NCBI RefSeq assembly: GCF_002964665.1
Contig: NZ_PQBZ01000030.1
Span: 1-64,000, forward strand
Direction of reading: 5' to 3'
Source: Pseudoalteromonas sp. T1lg23B
GTDB lineage: Bacteria > Pseudomonadota > Gammaproteobacteria > Enterobacterales > Alteromonadaceae
Length of the DNA: 64,000 nucleotides
Shown piece by piece: positions 28,830 through 37,824 of this stretch (the stretch's first letter is position 1; each line of letters opens with the position of its first letter). The notes beneath the pieces are model-generated. The model was given only the letters and a program-made list of their open reading frames with translations. It was not told where the DNA came from and did no database searches. The translations under genes and the position numbers were made by a program.

Positions 28830-30260
28830 ATGTTAAAAACTTTGATTGTGGTTGAATCTGAACAAACCGCAGCTGAGTTTGGTTTAGCCAATGTGCTAAG
28901 TTTTGAACAATATCTGCAAGATTACCCAAAGCGCGATGAGCCGAAAACTCGCATCATCAACCTCTGTGATACAGGTCAGTATTTAAGTAAAGGCTATTAT
29001 TGTTCGCTGTTGGCGGAAGCGCGTAAACACGTTGTGCTGCCTACGGTTAAAACCATTAATGCGCTGCGTACCGAGCATCTTGAATTCGCGTTAACCAACA
29101 CCCAACGCAAAGCACTTGAGCAAAAGCCGCAATGGGTGTTTTTTGGTCAAACTGAAGAAGCCGCTTTAGAAGCCGTTGCTTCGAATCTGTACAAACGTTT
29201 TGCCGCGCCATTATTGTGTATACGTCTGTTGAGCGAAAATCGCTTGATTGTTGAGCAAGGGTCAATCACACAGTTGGATGACGTGCAAAAGTCACATCTG
29301 TTTAGCGCAATGACTAAGTTGAGTGAATCCGTTTGGAGGCTGGGCAACAAACAGCACCACGCGCGCTGGGAAATGGCAATTTTGGTAGACCCTCAGGAGC
29401 CTTCTCCACCAAGTGATGACGATGCTATCGCTAAGTTTGTTAAGGCAGCACGTAAAAATGGTATTCATGCGCAGGTGAAAACAATTCAAACGTTGGACGA
29501 TATCAACCAGTATGATGCGCTGTTTATTCGTCAAACGACCGCTATTGATCATGTGACTTATCGTTTAGCTACTAAAGCCGAAGGTGCTGGCGTGGTGGTG
29601 ATGGACGATGCAACCTCTATTTTGCGTTGCTGCAACAAAGTGTATTTACATGATGCTTTTAGTTACAACAAAGTGCCGACCTTAAAAACTCAAGTTGTGA
29701 GCGATGCTCGCGAACATACATTAGAGCAATTAGAGCAATTATTTAGCTATCCCATGGTACTAAAAATGCCTGAAGGCTCATTTTCTCGTGGAGTGTACAA
29801 GGTCAAAGACCGTCAACAGCTCATTGAGCGATTGGAGGAGTTATTGGCCGAGAGCGCATTGGTACTGGTACAGGAGTATTTGTATACAGATTTTGACTGG
29901 CGTATAGGGGTGCTTAACGGTCGCGCTATTTACGCTTGCCGTTACCATATGGCCAGAAACCATTGGCAAATATATAACCATGATTCGAAACGTTTTAGTT
30001 CCGGCGGTTTTGAGACATTACCCACATTTGAAGTACCTAGAGCTGTACTTTCAGCTGCGCTTAAGGCCTGTAAGGTAATCGGTAATGGATTGTATGGTGT
30101 TGATATTAAAGAGGTAAATGGAAAGGCTTATGTTATTGAGGTTAACGACAATCCGAGCATAGACCATAAAGTAGAGGATGCCTATTTAGGCAATGAGTTG
30201 TATATGTTGATCATGGCTGAGTTTGTTAGACGCTTAGAAGCAAGAGGAAGGTATGAATAG
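28830..30260 (+). CDS. RimK-like ATP-grasp ligase with N-terminal RLAN domain
   Basis: The 476-residue protein has an N-terminal domain of the RLAN type (RimK-like ATP-grasp N-terminal; about 1-160, TLIVVESEQTA... RIINLCD) and a C-terminal ATP-grasp fold (about 270-470) with VLKMPEGSFSRGVYKV, VLVQEYLYTDFDWRIGVLNG and YVIEVNDNPSIDHKVED, which supplies Mg-ATP ligands. ATP-grasp enzymes join a carboxylate to an amine through an acyl-phosphate; RimK adds glutamates to ribosomal protein S6. The substrate of this group is not known. AGGAA precedes the ATG. Its stop overlaps the next gene's start by 8 bases (ATGAATAG), so ligase and GNAT/C39 protein are coupled. Confidence 0.9.
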   Translation: MLKTLIVVESEQTAAEFGLANVLSFEQYLQDYPKRDEPKTRIINLCDTGQYLSKGYYCSLLAEARKHVVLPTVKTINALRTEHLEFALTNTQRKALEQKPQWVFFGQTEEAALEAVASNLYKRFAAPLLCIRLLSENRLIVEQGSITQLDDVQKSHLFSAMTKLSESVWRLGNKQHHARWEMAILVDPQEPSPPSDDDAIAKFVKAARKNGIHAQVKTIQTLDDINQYDALFIRQTTAIDHVTYRLATKAEGAGVVVMDDATSILRCCNKVYLHDAFSYNKVPTLKTQVVSDAREHTLEQLEQLFSYPMVLKMPEGSFSRGVYKVKDRQQLIERLEELLAESALVLVQEYLYTDFDWRIGVLNGRAIYACRYHMARNHWQIYNHDSKRFSSGGFETLPTFEVPRAVLSAALKACKVIGNGLYGVDIKEVNGKAYVIEVNDNPSIDHKVEDAYLGNELYMLIMAEFVRRLEARGRYE

Positions 30261-31356
30261 CAACGCGATTACCTTGCGTTTTGCTAATTCAGAAGATTTA
30301 GCGCAACTGACTAAAATTGAGCAAAGTTGCTTTAGTAGCGACAGGCTTAGCGTGCGCAGCTTAAAGCACTGGTTGAGCGCTAAACATGGGCTGTTTTTGG
30401 TCGCAAGCTGTGATGATGCGATTGTTGCTTATGGACTGGTGTGGTGCTTAAAAGGCACCCGTTTGGCCCGTCTGTACTCTTTGGCCGTGTTACCTGCCTA
30501 TCGTGGACAAGGGATTGCACAGTTGTTACTAAAAGAGCTTGAACTACTAACCCAGCGTCGTGGCCGAGCGTATTTACGATTGGAAGTTTCGGCGTTAAAT
30601 CAAGCGGCGATCTCTCTTTATAAAAGTCTTGGTTATCAGGTGTTTGGTGCTTACAGTGACTACTATGGGGATGGCAGCGAGGCGCTACGCATGCAAAAGC
30701 GTGTCGCCAGATTTGATGGTAAGGGTACACAATTACAGGTGTCTTGGTATAAACAAACCACAGATTTCACCTGTGGCCCCGCCGCGTTGTTAATGGCTAT
30801 GCAAAGCTTGGATGATACCATGGCGTTAACACAGACGCAGGAGCTGGCTATTTGGCGTGAGGCGACAACGATCTTTATGACCAGTGGACATGGTGGTTGT
30901 CACCCAATTGGTTTGGCATTGTCAGCGATTAGTCGTGGTTTTAACGCCCAAGTGTTTCTTACTCAGCTTACTCCGCTGTTTTTAGAAGGCGTGAGAAGTG
31001 AGGAAAAAAAACAGGTGATGCGCACCGTGCATGAAGAGTTTGTAGCTCAGGCAAATATCCAAGGCTGTCAACTCAATGACAAACCTTTGGAGTTAGCTCA
31101 GTTATATCTGCTACTGAGAAGCAATCACAGAGTGCTGATGTTAATTAGCACGTACCGTTTAGATGGTAAAAAAGCACCACATTGGGTGTGTGTGACCGCA
31201 ATAGATGACCATTGTGTGTATGTACATGACCCAGAACTAGATCCATCTCAACAGTCCATTGATTGTCAACACGTTCCCATCGGGCTTGAAGAGTTCAATA
31301 AAATGGCGACGTTTGGCAAAAACCGATTACGGGCGTCTATCGCGATTTCGCTTTAA
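30253..31356 (+). CDS. GNAT acetyltransferase fused to a C39-like cysteine peptidase
   Basis: The 367-residue fusion has an N-terminal GNAT domain (about 5-150) with the acetyl-CoA loop YRGQGIA (83-89) and LEVSALNQAAISLYKSLGY, then a C39-like papain-fold domain (about 160-365) with the nucleophile in DFTCGPAA (C174), His in KAPHWVCV (H310) and an acidic residue in YVHDPE (D326). All three catalytic positions look intact. No signal peptide, so it acts in the cytosol. The coupling to the ATP-grasp gene suggests that one enzyme makes a peptide or amide bond and this one acylates and cleaves the product. The overlap at its 3' end with a convergent gene is 30 bases. Confidence 0.9.
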   Translation: MNSNAITLRFANSEDLAQLTKIEQSCFSSDRLSVRSLKHWLSAKHGLFLVASCDDAIVAYGLVWCLKGTRLARLYSLAVLPAYRGQGIAQLLLKELELLTQRRGRAYLRLEVSALNQAAISLYKSLGYQVFGAYSDYYGDGSEALRMQKRVARFDGKGTQLQVSWYKQTTDFTCGPAALLMAMQSLDDTMALTQTQELAIWREATTIFMTSGHGGCHPIGLALSAISRGFNAQVFLTQLTPLFLEGVRSEEKKQVMRTVHEEFVAQANIQGCQLNDKPLELAQLYLLLRSNHRVLMLISTYRLDGKKAPHWVCVTAIDDHCVYVHDPELDPSQQSIDCQHVPIGLEEFNKMATFGKNRLRASIAISL

Positions 31357-31821
31357 CTGTGAGGCTGGTCGAGTAAAGTACCAGCCAAGTCCAAAACCAC
31401 ACCCACATAAAAACCACAGCAAACTCGCCAGCAGCGAAAACCCTGTGATTTGTTGCCAATACATGACGCTCAATGGTACAGCCATGAGCCCTCTTAATGT
31501 GCACAGTGTTGCTAATGTAATCAAAACCAGTCTTTGTAGCGGCAAAGCTCGAATGATGTTTGCACCTGCAAACGCATACATGGCACACAGTAAAAATAGT
31601 AAGGATACAAATACCGTCGCCACAGGGGCAAGCCAAGTCCCTTGCACTGCGGAGTTAATAATAGCTGCGGGTGCAAGCTGGGCCCGAAAGCATTGTTCAC
31701 CCAAATAAATACAACTGAGATGCGCAATGGCAGTGATGATTGCGACCATTGCGCAAAATAACAGACTGTACTTAACTAACTTAGGCAAACCATAGATCCT
31801 TTTTGGTTGTAACTTGTACAT
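31327..31821 (-). CDS. Four-TM membrane protein, unknown
   Basis: The 164-residue protein has four hydrophobic segments (about 18-38, 60-85, 92-112 and 125-148) and a basic tail (QLKRNRDRRP). I do not recognise the family. It is convergent with the GNAT/C39 gene and overlaps it by 30 bases, and is divergent from the SDR gene. A plus-strand open frame in the same place (31259-31708) looks like a shadow: it is low-complexity and has no ribosome site. Assigned to the minus strand because of its clean membrane-protein pattern. Confidence 0.65.
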   Translation of the reverse strand: MYKLQPKRIYGLPKLVKYSLLFCAMVAIITAIAHLSCIYLGEQCFRAQLAPAAIINSAVQGTWLAPVATVFVSLLFLLCAMYAFAGANIIRALPLQRLVLITLATLCTLRGLMAVPLSVMYWQQITGFSLLASLLWFLCGCGFGLGWYFTRPASQLKRNRDRRP

Positions 31822-31860
31822 GTATAGTACCCATATTACGGATAACGAAGATTAATCACA

Positions 31861-32697
31861 ATGACAGAATATTCACACCCAACCATTCTTATAACTGGTG
31901 CTTCCAAAGGAGTCGGTGCGGCTTGTGCCCTTGCTTATGCCAAAGCTTATAAAAATGGATTGAATTTGGTGCTGGTGGCAAGAAACTTAGCACCTCTTGA
32001 GCAAATCAAAACACAATTAGCCAGTTATACCAACTGTCAAACCTTGATTATTCAAGCTGATGTTGCGCTATTAAATGACTGTGAGCGAATTGTCGCACAA
32101 GCTGTTGAACAGTTTAATGAGATCAATGTGTTGGTCAATAATGCGGGAGTGCATCATCGCGGCGAGTTCAGCAAATTACATGCTCAGCATGTGGCTGCTA
32201 TGGTGGATGTGAATCTGCGAGCGCCTTTAGTGTTAACGTCTTTAGCACTTAAGCATATGCGAGAAAACACAGTTAATGCTGTGGTGATGGTAGGGTCTTT
32301 GGCCGGACTTACCCCTCTGCAAGGTGCGGCGACATACAGTGGCACAAAAGCTGGTTTGAGGGCATTTACCTATGCTTTGCATGATGAACTTGCAAGCAAA
32401 CATATTAATATTGCTGTGGTATCTCCGGGGCCCATTGATACAGGGTTTATTATGGACGAAATTGACCAAGTTGAGGATATTGTTTATTCACAACCAATGA
32501 GTAGCGCAGAGCAAGTTGCTGATGCGATTGTACAATTGAGTCATTCGAGTAAAACTGAGATTGCGATGCCAAAAGTCAGTGGCAAACTGGCCACCTTAAG
32601 TTATTTGTTTCCCCGCTTTCGCCGCAGTGTCAGGGGACTACTGTATCGGATTGGAGCAAGAAACAAAGCGAAGTATCGCCAAGTTCATCGTAAATAG
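31861..32697 (+). CDS. Short-chain dehydrogenase/reductase (SDR)
   Basis: The 278-residue enzyme has the classical SDR signature: cofactor loop TGASKGVG (12-19), NNAG (93-96), catalytic Ser in VGSLAG (S146) and YSGTK (Y159, K163), then SPGPIDTGF. The C-terminus is basic with a hydrophobic-aromatic stretch (LSYLFPRFRRSVRGLLYRIG), which may bind a membrane, as in some 3-oxoacyl or sterol-type reductases. It reduces or oxidises a carbonyl/alcohol with NAD(P). The substrate is unknown. It is convergent with the LysR gene downstream. Confidence 0.93.
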   Translation: MTEYSHPTILITGASKGVGAACALAYAKAYKNGLNLVLVARNLAPLEQIKTQLASYTNCQTLIIQADVALLNDCERIVAQAVEQFNEINVLVNNAGVHHRGEFSKLHAQHVAAMVDVNLRAPLVLTSLALKHMRENTVNAVVMVGSLAGLTPLQGAATYSGTKAGLRAFTYALHDELASKHINIAVVSPGPIDTGFIMDEIDQVEDIVYSQPMSSAEQVADAIVQLSHSSKTEIAMPKVSGKLATLSYLFPRFRRSVRGLLYRIGARNKAKYRQVHRK

Positions 32698-32751
32698 GGC
32701 GGCTGTGAACTCAGAGTTTGTTCATCAATTCCAGCAACCAGTCTTTGAATA

Positions 32752-33597
32752 TTAACACCTTGCCCTGCGAGGGGAGTCTGGATTGTAAAGGAAACTGTAA
32801 CGCACGCTGGGCTCACAGCTAATGTTGAATGGTTGCACCAACAAGCCTTGTGCAAGATAGTGTTTGGCTTGTTTTGGTGAGCCTAGACAAACACCATGTC
32901 CGGTTATAACGGCACCTAGAGCAAAATCCATGTTACTGACTTCTAGCCACTGACTGTTACTACTACAACGTGAGATGCCAGCTTTATCAAACCAGTTTTG
33001 CCAATAGTCATTGTAGGCGTAATACACCAATCGGCAATGTGCCATATTGGCAATATCGCTGAGCTGAGCTTGTTCGGCAAAGGCTGGAGAACAAAGTGGT
33101 ACCAATTGGTCTTCCAAAATAACTTCTTGTGCTAAATCGGGAAACTGTGAATGACCATAGCGAATGGCGACATCGACCTCAGTATGACGAATGTCTTCAA
33201 CAGCGGGGGAGACCAAGACACGAACTGCGATATCGGGATAGAGCTCCGCAAAGCGCCACATGTTTGGGATCAAAATCATAGAAGCAAATGACTGGGTTGT
33301 GGTGACAGTAAGTACGCCCTCCAGTGGTTCGCAGCTAATTTGTTTCACACTCGCAGCAATTTCAGCAAAGTTCTTGGAAAGTGACTGTGCAAGCTGCTTG
33401 CCTTGTGAAGTGGGCTGCATAGTGCGCCCTTGACGATAGAACAGCTTACAGCCGAGATGTGTTTCTAGTAGCCTGATCTGTTGACTCACCGCGGCTTGCG
33501 TCACGTATAGCTCTTGAGCGGCTAGACTATAACTTTGATGGCGCGCTGCAGCTTCAACATAGCGCAATGCTGTAAAGTGATTTAATTCTTTATACAT
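32752..33597 (-). CDS. LysR-family regulator (GcvA-like) with a probable C-terminal frameshift
   Basis: The frame encodes 281 residues: an N-terminal winged helix (HFTALRYVEAAARHQSYSLAA, QAAVSQQIRLLE) and the substrate-binding domain. The reading ends early with SPRRARC. Adding one C to the C4 run on the coding strand (G-run 32771-32774) restores SQGKVLIFKDWLLELMNKL and a stop at 32711, giving 295 residues with the common LysR ending (F-x-DWLL). So the gene has lost one base, either truly (truncated protein, reversible slippage) or by sequence error. It is divergent from a 47-aa ORF at 33694, whose start could be its target promoter. Confidence 0.88.
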   Translation of the reverse strand: MYKELNHFTALRYVEAAARHQSYSLAAQELYVTQAAVSQQIRLLETHLGCKLFYRQGRTMQPTSQGKQLAQSLSKNFAEIAASVKQISCEPLEGVLTVTTTQSFASMILIPNMWRFAELYPDIAVRVLVSPAVEDIRHTEVDVAIRYGHSQFPDLAQEVILEDQLVPLCSPAFAEQAQLSDIANMAHCRLVYYAYNDYWQNWFDKAGISRCSSNSQWLEVSNMDFALGAVITGHGVCLGSPKQAKHYLAQGLLVQPFNISCEPSVRYSFLYNPDSPRRARC

Positions 33598-33693
33598 AAG
33601 CTAATCTTATAATAGGTGTTAAAAATCATCGTTCGAGAGAATGCTCATTTTTGTTAATAATGACATAGTTTGATCATCACAGGAAATAGCATT

Positions 33694-33837
33694 ATGACTC
33701 ATCAATTAAGTAAAGAGACTGAAAGTAAGCCTCATTTAGCTAGTAGTACAGAGCGCGTTAAGCATCATCCACTGATGGCGTTGTTAACCTTGGTTGCACA
33801 GAAATTACAGTTGGAGCAGGCGGTCAAGGTAAAATAG
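33694..33837 (+). CDS. 47-aa hypothetical protein
   Basis: A short basic protein with a hydrophobic middle (HHPLMALLTLVAQKLQLEQ), no cysteine and no clear family. AGGAAA lies 7 bases before the ATG. It is divergent from the LysR gene, with about 96 bases between, the usual position of a LysR target gene. GcvA-like regulators are often next to DUF1127 small proteins, but the typical basic arginine motif is not seen. Coding status is moderate. Confidence 0.45.
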   Translation: MTHQLSKETESKPHLASSTERVKHHPLMALLTLVAQKLQLEQAVKVK

Positions 33838-33980
33838 CTATTAGTTGATGTTGTTCAATTATGTTGGCTGACCTCTGGATAAATATAGCTTGGTTAAAAT
33901 AAGTTCAGGCTTTCACATTTCGTGCACTTTTGCTTGCCAATGTTTCATAGCGAATCACAATAAGGTACGGAGTGAACACT

Positions 33981-35492
33981 ATGAATAACGCAAAGTTAGT
34001 GCAGGTAATGGCGCTGTCAGTTGTCTTAAGCGCATTGCAAGTATCGGCATTGGAAGCTAAACCAAAGCCCAAAAATCCACCAAGGTTGGAGCAAATTGCA
34101 ACGCCAATAGATCAAGAACTTTCAGCCTTGATCACGCAACATGAGTTAAGAGGACATGTTGCTGGGGCACAACAGTTGCCGAAAATTTCAGATCCCATTG
34201 CGCAGTTGGGAATGCAGTTATTCTTCACCAAAGCCCTTGGCGGCGAAAAGTCGGTGGCCTGTGCAAGCTGTCACGACCCTCGACTTGGCGGTGCGGATGG
34301 GCTATCGCTGCCAATCGGTACTAATGCGGTGGATAGCGATGTTGTTGGTCCTGGCCGACAAGCCATCAATGATGAAATTAACATTCCGCGCAATTCACCC
34401 ACCATTTTTAACACCGGATTTGCTACTCATTCTTTGTTTTGGGACGGCCGTGTGGAGCGTGTTGTCACAACGGATGAGCAAGGAAACGAAATTAGCTTTA
34501 TTAGTACGCCAGACTCTGGCTTTAACCAACCTGATGAGCAAGCGGGTGATTCCTTGGTTAGTACTTTGGCACGCTTTCCGGTTACTTCAAAAGAAGAAAT
34601 GCGCGGCGAAGCGTTTGAGAGTGCGACAACCAATGATCAAGTTCGCGCACATTTAGCACAACGTATTGGTGATTATGGGACTGAGCAGGGGAGTCTGCCT
34701 ACCAATGATTGGTTACAGGCATTTCGAACAGCCTTTAATTCACAGGATGATGCTCAATCACTGATCACTTTTGATAATATCGCATTTGCACTAGGACAGT
34801 ACCAATCTTCATTTGTGATGGTGAATACCGATTGGCATCGTTATGTGCGAGGTGATTTAAGTGCGTTAACGGATCAACAAAAACAAGGGGCTAAGCTGTT
34901 TTTCACACAAATCTCCGAAGGCGGTGCTGGGTGTGTAAACTGTCATAGTGGTGATAGATTTACTAATGACGGCTTTTTCAATTTAGCGTTTCCTCAGTAT
35001 GGTATTGGTACTGATGAGAACAATGCAGATATCGGTCGTGGCGCAATTGACCCAGAGCCTCGCAACCAGTTCGCATTTCGAGTACCTAGTTTGATTAATG
35101 TCGCTTTGACAGCACCGTATAGCCACGCCGGTGCGTATGAAAGTTTAGAGCAGGTTGTTAGCCATTATTCGAATCCAGAACAAGCAGTGGAACAATTCTT
35201 CCAAAGTGGGGGAGCATGTGGCTTAAAGCAGTTTGCCTTAAGCGCACAGTGTGAGACACTCAATCAACAAGCTAGAGAGAATACCGATGCAGCCTTAAGC
35301 TTGCTGCGCGCGTCGCCATTTGTGGCGGCAAATTTAGCGCCACAACAGCAGCAAGACTTGGTCGCATTTTTACATGCGCTAACAGACAAGTGTGCCAAAG
35401 AACGGGAGTGTGTAAGACGTTGGATCCCAAATCGTAATACACCTGATCCTGATAATTTACGCTTGCGTGCGCCGCGTAGAACGGGCGGATAA
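33981..35492 (+). CDS. Di-heme cytochrome c peroxidase family protein (MauG/CcpA-like)
   Basis: The protein is about 503 residues with a signal peptide (cut after VSA-LEA near residue 25) and two CxxCH heme sites, CASCH (C94-C97-H98) and CVNCH (C318-C321-H322), plus four further cysteines near the C-terminus. The first heme domain lies in DPRLGGADG context and the second in GDRFTNDG. Di-heme peroxidases of this family reduce H2O2 in the periplasm or oxidise protein residues. I prefer the ATG at 33981 (GGAG 8 bases upstream) to the in-frame GTG at 33972. The two-component genes follow immediately (9-base gap), suggesting the sensor controls this gene or reads its redox product. Confidence 0.93.
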   Translation: MNNAKLVQVMALSVVLSALQVSALEAKPKPKNPPRLEQIATPIDQELSALITQHELRGHVAGAQQLPKISDPIAQLGMQLFFTKALGGEKSVACASCHDPRLGGADGLSLPIGTNAVDSDVVGPGRQAINDEINIPRNSPTIFNTGFATHSLFWDGRVERVVTTDEQGNEISFISTPDSGFNQPDEQAGDSLVSTLARFPVTSKEEMRGEAFESATTNDQVRAHLAQRIGDYGTEQGSLPTNDWLQAFRTAFNSQDDAQSLITFDNIAFALGQYQSSFVMVNTDWHRYVRGDLSALTDQQKQGAKLFFTQISEGGAGCVNCHSGDRFTNDGFFNLAFPQYGIGTDENNADIGRGAIDPEPRNQFAFRVPSLINVALTAPYSHAGAYESLEQVVSHYSNPEQAVEQFFQSGGACGLKQFALSAQCETLNQQARENTDAALSLLRASPFVAANLAPQQQQDLVAFLHALTDKCAKERECVRRWIPNRNTPDPDNLRLRAPRRTGG

Positions 35493-35501
35493 CGAAACAT
35501 T

Positions 35502-37064
35502 ATGAAACTGACCATTCGCGTCAAACTGTTGTTAATTATTTTGATAGCTAATACTGCTTTGGTATTAGCTATTTATGTTGCAAACAAGCTAGCGTTTGAA
35601 AAAAGCTTTTCTGAGTACATCGAAAATACTTCCAGAGTACAACTACAGGAAGTGATTGCCAAAGTGGCGCAAACTTACGAAAAGCATGGTTCACTAGCAT
35701 GGGTTTACAAAGGTTCAGATGATTGGGAAAGCCTTGTGCGTTTCTACTATGGCCTAGCCCGAGATACAGGTCGAGGTGGTTTTTCAGGTTATGAAGGAAG
35801 CCGACCTCCACCGCCAAGAGATGATTCTCGACCACCACCGCCACGCCGCTATGATGAGGCAAATATTCGACAGGATGACTTTCGGCCACCTAGACCTCGT
35901 CGCACTGATGAAGAATTTAGGAGGCGAGATGAGCGCCGTCAGCCACCACCAAGGCCTGCAAATCGTCGTTTGTTGCTTAAAGACGCAGATGGCCAATTGT
36001 TAATGGGAAATGCGCAAAATACGCAAAATACTTTTTGGTTCCCGATCTACAAAACGGATCATCTGAGTGAGCCTAAAAGTGCGCAGGTAATAGCCTATTT
36101 AGGAGTGGAAGGCAGTGGCTTGATCCGTAACGAATTTGACCAGCTGTTTGCAAAGCAACAGCAGCAACAATTTATATTAATCGCTTTGGTTGCCTTGTTG
36201 GTGACCGTGTTGTTAGCCGTACCATTTAGTAAATACATGGTTAAACCGATTATACAGTTAAGGCGCAATGCTAAGGTATTAACTCAAGGTGACTATAGCG
36301 CACAAGTTGATATCAGCAGTAAAGATGAACTTGGTCTGTTGGCGCGTGATATGAATCGCTTGGCGGATACCTTGGCGCAAAACCAAATTGCCAGACAACA
36401 ATGGATAGCGGATATTTCACATGAATTACGTACACCCATTGCGGTTATTCGTGCTGAGCTTGAAGCGATGATAGACGGTGTTATTGATAGCACGCCGGAA
36501 CAATTAATGTCGTTACATGAAGAGATCCAACGTTTAACTAGATTGGTGGAAGATTTGCACCAATTATCGTTATCTGATCGTGGCGCGTTAACTTATCACA
36601 TGGATAGGCACAATCTACACGACATTTTATCGCGTACATTTGCCAAGAACCGCCATCAGATTGACGCCAAGCATCTCGCTTGCTCATTACAATGTGCTGA
36701 AGATTTGGAGCTTGATTGTGATGAACAGCGTTTGGGCCAGTTATTTGATAACTTGTTGCAAAACTCTTTACGCTACACTGACTCGTCATTACAGCAACCC
36801 GGCACATTGGATGTGAAAGTAACTCAGCATGATGGTGAAACTAAAATATGCTGGCAAGATAGTGCACCAGGCGTATCACCCGCTCAGCTTAGTAAGTTGT
36901 TTGATAGGCTGTACCGTGTTGAGGGGGCGCGTAGTCGTGAAGCTGGTGGTTCGGGATTAGGATTGGCGATTTGTCAAAGTATTGTGTTAGCGCACAATGG
37001 TGAAGTTAGCGCAGACTTGAGTGAATTGGGCGGGCTCGCTATTATGATCACACTGAGGCATTAA
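35502..37064 (+). CDS. Membrane histidine kinase with Pro/Arg-rich periplasmic insert
   Basis: The 520-residue kinase has TM1 (about 8-28), a periplasmic part to about 222, TM2 (about 224-243), HAMP, HisKA with ISHELRTP (H307) and HATPase with QLFDNLLQNSLRYTD and GGSGLGLAI, the BaeS/CpxA class. Within the periplasmic part, residues about 88-156 are unusually rich in Pro and Arg with repeated RPPPPR blocks (residues 101-106 and 110-115). This could bind acidic ligands or peptides. It lies 9 bases after the di-heme peroxidase gene and 13 before the regulator, forming a three-gene operon. Confidence 0.93.
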   Translation: MKLTIRVKLLLIILIANTALVLAIYVANKLAFEKSFSEYIENTSRVQLQEVIAKVAQTYEKHGSLAWVYKGSDDWESLVRFYYGLARDTGRGGFSGYEGSRPPPPRDDSRPPPPRRYDEANIRQDDFRPPRPRRTDEEFRRRDERRQPPPRPANRRLLLKDADGQLLMGNAQNTQNTFWFPIYKTDHLSEPKSAQVIAYLGVEGSGLIRNEFDQLFAKQQQQQFILIALVALLVTVLLAVPFSKYMVKPIIQLRRNAKVLTQGDYSAQVDISSKDELGLLARDMNRLADTLAQNQIARQQWIADISHELRTPIAVIRAELEAMIDGVIDSTPEQLMSLHEEIQRLTRLVEDLHQLSLSDRGALTYHMDRHNLHDILSRTFAKNRHQIDAKHLACSLQCAEDLELDCDEQRLGQLFDNLLQNSLRYTDSSLQQPGTLDVKVTQHDGETKICWQDSAPGVSPAQLSKLFDRLYRVEGARSREAGGSGLGLAICQSIVLAHNGEVSADLSELGGLAIMITLRH

Positions 37065-37077
37065 GTGGACCCAACGT

Positions 37078-37770
37078 GTGGCAAACAAACATATATTAAT
37101 CGTAGAAGATGAACCCAAATTGGCTGATATTCTGGCTAAGTACTTAGCACAGGCTGAATTTACCAGTTATTGTGTACTTGATGGGGCTTTGGCTGAGGAA
37201 GCTTTTAAAAAACAACAACCCGCGTTGATTTTACTCGATTTAATGCTGCCAAATGTGGATGGTATCGAGATTTGTAAACGTATTCGTGCCTATTCCAATG
37301 TGCCTATCGTGATGATTACCGCTCGGGTTGAAGAAGTTGATAGGTTGCTAGGCTTAGAAATTGGTGCCGATGATTATATTTGTAAGCCTTATAGCCCCAA
37401 AGAAGTGGTCGCCCGAGTTAAAGCAATTTTGCGCCGTGTCGCTTTGAATCAAAAAGGGCAAATATCAGAGTTAGAAAGTAAGCTAAAACTAGATGAAGAA
37501 ACCCTTTTTGCGTCATTCCTCAATGCTAAAGTGGCACTGACGCACGTTGAATTTATGTTACTCAAAGCGATGTATGGCCATCCAAGCCGTATTTATAGCC
37601 GAGATGCACTGATGGATCAGATCTATGATGATAGCCATATTGTCAGCGACAGAACGATAGACAGTCATATCAAAAAAATTCGTAAAAAATTGCACAGTAT
37701 TGCACCGGAACATGAGTTTATTCACTCTATCTATGGCGCCGGTTATAAGTTTGAAGCACATATCAGTTAA
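37078..37770 (+). CDS. OmpR/PhoB-family response regulator
   Basis: The 230-residue regulator has a receiver (ILIVEDEP, phospho-Asp D54 in LLDLMLP, KPYSPKE loop) and a C-terminal winged helix (SRDALMDQIYDD, RTIDSHIKKIRKKL), like BaeR/CpxR. The GTG start at 37078 begins MANKHILIVEDE; no ATG fits better. It is 13 bases after its cognate kinase gene. Target genes are unknown, though the peroxidase gene upstream is a likely candidate. Confidence 0.93.
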   Translation: MANKHILIVEDEPKLADILAKYLAQAEFTSYCVLDGALAEEAFKKQQPALILLDLMLPNVDGIEICKRIRAYSNVPIVMITARVEEVDRLLGLEIGADDYICKPYSPKEVVARVKAILRRVALNQKGQISELESKLKLDEETLFASFLNAKVALTHVEFMLLKAMYGHPSRIYSRDALMDQIYDDSHIVSDRTIDSHIKKIRKKLHSIAPEHEFIHSIYGAGYKFEAHIS

Positions 37771-37824
37771 CATATTTGGCGCACCGTGTTGCACAGGCTT
37801 ATCACGCAGTGATTGCCTGTGTGC

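Noticed and set aside
31259..31708. 149-codon plus-strand ORF overlapping the GNAT/C39 end and the minus-strand membrane protein
   Set aside because: Shadow frame; no initiation signal and composition follows the opposite-strand gene.
34156..34656. 166-codon plus-strand frame inside the di-heme peroxidase gene
   Set aside because: Lies wholly within the peroxidase gene, which has both heme motifs intact in its own frame.
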